In this document: positions 59,518 through 64,000 of the stretch, piece by piece
Numbering within the stretch: the stretch's first letter is position 1
Layout: the number at the start of each line of letters is the position of its first letter
Source: Candidatus Hydrothermarchaeum profundi
Lineage (GTDB): Archaea; Hydrothermarchaeota; Hydrothermarchaeia; Hydrothermarchaeales; Hydrothermarchaeaceae
Length of the DNA stretch: 64,000 bases
Reading direction: 5' to 3'
Assembly (NCBI GenBank): GCA_002011125.2
Contig: MTMF02000009.1
Coordinates: forward strand, 1,456,989 to 1,520,988
Program-made: the position numbers and the translations under genes
Notes under the pieces: generated by a model
What the model saw: only the letters and a program-made list of their open reading frames with translations
What the model was told of the DNA's origin: nothing
Databases searched by the model: none

Positions 59518-60330
59518 TTAAAGGCTACCTATGAAGAAGGATACCAATGCTGTTAGCATGCCTATTTTTATATTTTTCTGAAAGGATGTGGGACTTAGAT
59601 CTCTTAGGAATTTTATCGTAGAGTATAAGAAGATAGCATCAGCAATGGTCACTAGCGCAAGATATACTGTATTTAAGAACCCGAGGAGATATGGGAGAGG
59701 ACTGATTAAAAGAGCTATAATTACCAATATTGCAGCTATTTCCGACGAGCTTTTTAACCCTATCTCTGATGGTAGTGTCCTTATATATTTCCTATCCCCC
59801 ACGAAGTCCTCCATATCTTTGGCTATTTCTCTACTTGTGTTTACAATAAATGCAAGCAATGCTAGTAGTAGAGTCGGTAGGATATTACCCACAACAGCCA
59901 ATCCTCCGAATACGAATGGGGACGCTACTAAGTAACTTACTGTGAAGTTTTTGGTAATGCCCCCCCCTTTTTTTATTTTCCAGGCGTATATGTAGAGTAA
60001 TATTGAATTGAAAAAAGCTAGTAATAACGCGTAAATATTAATGAAAATTGACACAAGAATTCCTATCGCAAAAAGTATTAAAGAATAGTAGTAGGCAGTT
60101 TGTAGGGATATTTCGCCTGAAGGTAGTGGACGGGCAGGCCTATTTATCCTATCAATTTCTATGTCAAAATAGTCGTTAATGGCGTTTCCAGCGCCACAGA
60201 TTAGGAAAGTAGCGAGAAAAGCGAGAGCTACATCCCATGAAAGAGGGCCTAACGCAATACTTGCTCCAATTAAAACAGCGATTCCCGCCATCATGCAATT
60301 TAGGGGCCTTAGTAGCTTAAGGTAGGCCAT
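59518..60330 (-). CDS. UbiA-family prenyltransferase, probable digeranylgeranylglyceryl phosphate synthase
   Basis: MAYLKLLRPLNCMMAGIAVLIG; NAINDYFDIEIDRINRPARPLPSGEIS; NTSREIAKDMEDFVGDR; track start at 60402 would overlap tRNA-Gln. Confidence 0.9.
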   Translation of the reverse strand: MAYLKLLRPLNCMMAGIAVLIGASIALGPLSWDVALAFLATFLICGAGNAINDYFDIEIDRINRPARPLPSGEISLQTAYYYSLILFAIGILVSIFINIYALLLAFFNSILLYIYAWKIKKGGGITKNFTVSYLVASPFVFGGLAVVGNILPTLLLALLAFIVNTSREIAKDMEDFVGDRKYIRTLPSEIGLKSSSEIAAILVIIALLISPLPYLLGFLNTVYLALVTIADAIFLYSTIKFLRDLSPTSFQKNIKIGMLTALVSFFIGSL

Positions 60331-60376
60331 ACTACCAAAATTTTTTTGTAGGTATTTATTAATGTTTATCCCATAT

Positions 60377-60449
60377 AGCCCGGTAGTGTAGTGGTCAATC
60401 ATGGGGGACTCTGGATCCCTCGACAGCGGTTCGAATCCGCTCCGGGCTA
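60377..60449 (+). tRNA. tRNA-Gln(CTG)
   Basis: AGCCCGG/CCGGGCT acceptor, loop CTCTGGA, CGGTTCGAATCCG T-arm. Confidence 0.93.
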
Positions 60450-60627
60450 TACTCCAAGAATTTCATTGCTGATATCCTTTGGATAACCGTAGAGGATAAA
60501 TCTATTGATGAGCACTATAGAGGTTACCGTAATTATATTAACTCCAATAAGGAATAACTTTAATATTGGGGAAGATAATATCAAACCCAATTTTTTATAA
60601 TCATGAAGTAATAGGGGGTATCCCTAA

Positions 60628-60921
60628 GTGTACAAAGATGAGTTGATAGGTCTTCACCAATTGCTATACCATATATGCAAATTACTCCAGGATAATGGGG
60701 TCTCGTTAGACGATTTCCAGGAGTATATGAGCTTGGAAATCAGCCCCCATCACATCCACAAAAGGAAAGAAGAACACAAATGTGCAGTACTCTTACTTTC
60801 TAAATGCATTTCTAAAGCTCTGGCGGAACACTATATTATGCCAAAGGCGCTTCCAAAAAGCTTTGACACGTTGGCGCAACGATGTAAGAAAGAGGCTCAA
60901 AAAGCTATTCCTAAATCCTAG
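60628..60921 (+). CDS. UPF0058-family protein
   Basis: KDELIGLHQLLYHICKLLQDNG...LEISPHHIHKRKEEHKCAVLLLSKCISKAL. Confidence 0.85.
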   Translation: MYKDELIGLHQLLYHICKLLQDNGVSLDDFQEYMSLEISPHHIHKRKEEHKCAVLLLSKCISKALAEHYIMPKALPKSFDTLAQRCKKEAQKAIPKS

Positions 60922-60932
60922 AAATCTTTTAT

Positions 60933-61005
60933 AGCCCGGTAGTGTAGTGGTCAATCATGCGGGCCTTTGGAGCCCGCGACAGCGGTTCGAATCCGCTCCG
61001 GGCTA
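60933..61005 (+). tRNA. tRNA-Gln(TTG)
   Basis: AGCCCGG/CCGGGCT acceptor, loop CTTTGGA, CGGTTCGAATCCG T-arm. Confidence 0.93.
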
Positions 61006-61067
61006 TACTTTTTCATGCTTTTGTCACATAATATCTTTGAAACATTTTTATATTCGTGTGATTCCTT

Positions 61068-63782
61068 ATGAAAAATATGAAAAAACTGCTAATAATGGCG
61101 ATTTTTATCTTTTTTATCCAGCCTGCTTATGGTATATCTTGCCCGAAAAATGTTCATATGCTTACTCCGGATTATAACTTCGCTGATGGAGTCTTGGTAT
61201 TTAAGTATCTTGATATGGATGTGTCGGCAGGCGGCGTACAGGATAAAGTAACTACTAAGCCTAGTGAATTACTTACCGGAGAAGTAAATTGGATATGGGG
61301 CCCTAACTGTCCTGAATGCTTGGTATATGTCAATTCTTTTGGCTCATGGGATCTTACTTCCCCAGTAACCGAGATATTCTCAGGATATAAAGGTGGAGTT
61401 ACTTCTACAGTTAAGATTCCTTTCTCATTCAAAGCACCAGCTACTCCGGGCACATATAGATTTAGAATTATATTTGCGTTTGACAAGGGACCATCTAGTG
61501 ATTTCCATGCTTCAAATCTTTGCAGCCAGGTAGAATGTGAAGAAAAGGGGGAATGTCATATCCTCATTGCTGAAGGAGAGGTTATCGTTACTGAGCCTGG
61601 GGTCAATAATACTTTACCTCCTTCTATTGATATAATAAGTCCTATTTCAACTTCTGTTTCGGGAATAGTGACCACAGAAGTAGGATCAGTAATAACAATC
61701 AATGCTAAGGCAGATAAGCCTGTGAATTTTTCAGTTGAGATAGACGGCAATAAGGTTTCTGACATTCTGCCTTACAGCTGGAACACCTTTAATCTCTCAG
61801 AAGGAAGTCATACTATAGCGGTTATCGGTAGAGACAACATAGGGAATGTAGTAAGAAAGGAAATTACAGTAATTCTTACTAATACAACGTTATCGCTGGG
61901 CCAGCAGCCTATATTATTATGGAGCTATGAAGCAATTGGAGAAGTAAACTCTATTGATGTTTCACCAGACGGAAAGTATATCGCTGCAGGCACTAGTGTT
62001 GGGGTCTTTTATCTATTCGGAAATAATGGGGAAGTAATATTAGATTCCAAATTTCTAAGGGGAGTAAGAAAGACGGCTATATCCTCTGGTGGAGAATACA
62101 TAGCATTAAGTACGGAGAATGTTCTATATTATCTTCAGAAAAATGGAACGATCCTGTGGAACACTTCTTTTCCCGTAGCAGTAAACAGTATATCTATAAC
62201 TCCAGACGGAGAGTTTGTAGCAGTAGGATCTGGAAACATCATAAAATATTTTGATAAAAATGGAGTAGAACTTTGGAGCTATTCAACATCCAATAATATA
62301 AATGACGTTTCAATATCTTCTGATGGGGAATATATAGCCGCAGCCTCTGGCAATGTTATCTATTACTTAAAAGGAGACGGCTCGCTAGACTGGACTTTTT
62401 CTGCTTCAAGAGAACTTAAGGATTTATCAATTACGTCTGACGGGGCCTTTATTGCTGCGACAACTGAAAATACCCTATATTACTTAGACAAAGTTGCATC
62501 AATATTGTGGAATTATTCTGGAAATAATTTTAAAAGCGTTACAGTTGCTTCGAATGGAGAGATAATCACCGTTACCTCTGGATCAACAATAATTCTTCTG
62601 GAGAGAAGAGGCAGAGTAGTTTCTAGATTCCTAGCAGACGGTGAAATAACTCTTACAGATCTTTCTTCACAAGGGGATTATCTTGCTTATGCTTCCAGTA
62701 AAAAACTCTATTTTCTAGATAATTCAGGCCGGAGGATAGTCGCGACGCCCAGTATTCCTAGATACCTGTTGCCTACTGGAGTGGCAGTGCTTTTTTTAGC
62801 GATTGTAGTTTTACTACTACGCCGTAAGATGAGAGTGGTCGTCAAAAAAGAAGAGAAGCCATTAAAAATCGAGTCTAGTGAGATCAGAATATCTAAGGAA
62901 AAAGAGCCATTACGGGAGCAGTACGGCAAAGTTCTTGTAAAAGTTGTTAATTCAAGAACAAAAAAACCTATCCCCCTAGCTTCTGTTTCGCTTAGAGGTC
63001 TTGTAAAAACAACAGATGAGAGAGGAGAAGCGTCCTTTGAGAACGTGCCATTAAGAAGGGCAGAATTATCGGTTGTAAAAGAGGAATATGAAGAACAAAT
63101 TGAAGTATTTGACGTAGATATCGAGAATAAGATAATTATAGAAATGAACCCAAGAAGCATACTTACTCAAGAGCAACGTGAAGAAATCCAGAGGAGTCTA
63201 GAGATTCTTAAAGGTGCATATGAAAAAGTCTCAACGCTAGATACGTGTATACCTAACTATTATGTTTCAGTAGCCGAGAGAATAGCTAAGATAATTGAAA
63301 TGGCAGGTTATTCGCCTGAAGTTTTTAAGTCCGAGAAGGAGCTGGAAAAAGTACTTGATTATTTAATCACAAAATTTCAGGATATATGCAAAGAACTTTC
63401 TGAAATAATGGTAGATTGGAGGAATATAAAGATTTATAAAGCGGCCGGAAAGCTTGATCCTAGTAACTGTATGGCCGGAGAGATTGATGAGAAAGTTGAT
63501 GAACTTCAAGATCTCGACGCATTAGCTGGACGAGGATTACTGTATCTTAGGGAGGAGATACGGAGCGTAGACAAGCTTATTATATCAAAAATGGATGAGC
63601 TTACCGTTCTGCCTGTATCCAGTTTATGGAAGATTTCTAAATATCTGGCTGATGAAGCATCTAGTAAGGAGAAAGTTGAAAAAGCAATTAATGTATTTCT
63701 CTCCAAGATAATATTAAACTATTCCAAAGATATGTTAGAGAATGATTCCATCGTAAAGAGACTAAAATTTGCTCTTGTCTAA
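61068..63782 (+). CDS. secreted/membrane multidomain protein: signal peptide, Ig-like domain, 7-repeat beta-propeller, TM helix, cytoplasmic carboxypeptidase-regulatory-like + helical domain
   Basis: MKKLLIMAIFIFFIQPAYG signal; seven S-x-D/x-G-x-(Y/F)-(I/V/L)-A propeller repeats; YLLPTGVAVLFLAIVVLLLRRKMRVVVKK TM; VKVVNSRTKKPIPLASVSLRGLVKTTDERGEASFENVP. Confidence 0.82.
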   Translation: MKNMKKLLIMAIFIFFIQPAYGISCPKNVHMLTPDYNFADGVLVFKYLDMDVSAGGVQDKVTTKPSELLTGEVNWIWGPNCPECLVYVNSFGSWDLTSPVTEIFSGYKGGVTSTVKIPFSFKAPATPGTYRFRIIFAFDKGPSSDFHASNLCSQVECEEKGECHILIAEGEVIVTEPGVNNTLPPSIDIISPISTSVSGIVTTEVGSVITINAKADKPVNFSVEIDGNKVSDILPYSWNTFNLSEGSHTIAVIGRDNIGNVVRKEITVILTNTTLSLGQQPILLWSYEAIGEVNSIDVSPDGKYIAAGTSVGVFYLFGNNGEVILDSKFLRGVRKTAISSGGEYIALSTENVLYYLQKNGTILWNTSFPVAVNSISITPDGEFVAVGSGNIIKYFDKNGVELWSYSTSNNINDVSISSDGEYIAAASGNVIYYLKGDGSLDWTFSASRELKDLSITSDGAFIAATTENTLYYLDKVASILWNYSGNNFKSVTVASNGEIITVTSGSTIILLERRGRVVSRFLADGEITLTDLSSQGDYLAYASSKKLYFLDNSGRRIVATPSIPRYLLPTGVAVLFLAIVVLLLRRKMRVVVKKEEKPLKIESSEIRISKEKEPLREQYGKVLVKVVNSRTKKPIPLASVSLRGLVKTTDERGEASFENVPLRRAELSVVKEEYEEQIEVFDVDIENKIIIEMNPRSILTQEQREEIQRSLEILKGAYEKVSTLDTCIPNYYVSVAERIAKIIEMAGYSPEVFKSEKELEKVLDYLITKFQDICKELSEIMVDWRNIKIYKAAGKLDPSNCMAGEIDEKVDELQDLDALAGRGLLYLREEIRSVDKLIISKMDELTVLPVSSLWKISKYLADEASSKEKVEKAINVFLSKIILNYSKDMLENDSIVKRLKFALV

Positions 63783-64000
63783 TCTTCGCCTATCACGACA
63801 TCGCCTACACTGGATTCTCTATCATCTTGTTTAAATCTCTGCATTCCAATAGTTACTCTGCCCATAAACCAGATAAAAGTTAAAACTAGAATACTGCCAT
63901 ATGCAACAAAAGCAATAAAAATCTGGTTCTTTTGTTTGTAAAGAATTTGTAGTTCTTCGGCAATGCGTTCTGCGTCTTTAATCTCGCCTGCTTTTCTATA
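63779..64000 (-). CDS. C-terminal part of a single-TM protein (truncated by window edge; not in ORF track)
   Basis: Open frame to window end: YRKAGEIKDAERIAEELQILYKQKNQIFIAFVAYGSILVLTFIWFMGRVTIGMQRFKQDDRESSVGDVVIGED*; convergent 4-bp stop overlap (CTAA) with 904-aa gene. Confidence 0.65.
   Translation of the reverse strand, partial: YRKAGEIKDAERIAEELQILYKQKNQIFIAFVAYGSILVLTFIWFMGRVTIGMQRFKQDDRESSVGDVVIGED

Noticed and set aside
60447-60600. Minus frame with a hydrophobic helix (LILSSPILKLFLIGVNIITVTSIVLINRFILYGYPKDISNEILGV*)
   Set aside because: Only TTG start, stop lies inside tRNA-Gln(CTG), no clear RBS; insufficient support.

Overview
This is a low-GC archaeal chromosomal window with no rRNA, CRISPR array or recognisable transposon. 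The first ~16.5 kb is a surface-glycan island: seven glycosyltransferases, four SAM methyltransferases, a glutamine-hydrolysing asparagine synthase and two polytopic membrane proteins, on frequently switching strands. Next come a compositionally distinct (GC-richer) MtaA/UroD-like plus carboxymuconolactone-decarboxylase-like pair, H4MPT and F420 cofactor genes (DHPS-like, DUF447, CitG-like, cofD, cofE, later DUF98 + beta-RFAP synthase), an archaetidylinositol pathway (AIP synthase, PadR, Ino1) and an ftsZ locus with small unknown ORFs. The remainder is a conserved informational core (Bud32, Kae1, S27ae, S24e, DUF359, Spt4, RpoE1, PIN, aIF2gamma, S6e, IF2, Ndk, L24e, S28e, L7Ae, GltX, fibrillarin, Nop5, FEN1, EF-1beta) plus metabolism (alanine dehydrogenase, pyrD, pyrE, purD, argF, split lipoate ligase, ADP-forming acyl-CoA synthetase). 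I read four tRNAs: Gly-CCC and Trp-CCA, each apparently with a 23-nt intron, and Gln-CTG and Gln-TTG. I also recovered six complete short genes absent from the ORF track, including S27ae and a zinc-ribbon protein. The observations I rate highest are: (1) four conserved genes (rpoE1, fibrillarin, a DHPS-like protein, a PIN protein) with no ATG/GTG/TTG at the conserved N-terminus, where ATA/ATC/ACG candidates sit; (2) two perfect 8-bp-arm dyads spaced exactly 30 bp apart between padR and ino1; (3) five TGTGAAT motifs between ftsZ and a divergent unknown gene; (4) a 14-bp perfect stem hairpin upstream of a DUF2299-like gene; (5) a 904-aa beta-propeller/transmembrane/cytoplasmic-helical putative receptor. 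No homology search was possible; family assignments are from motif recognition.
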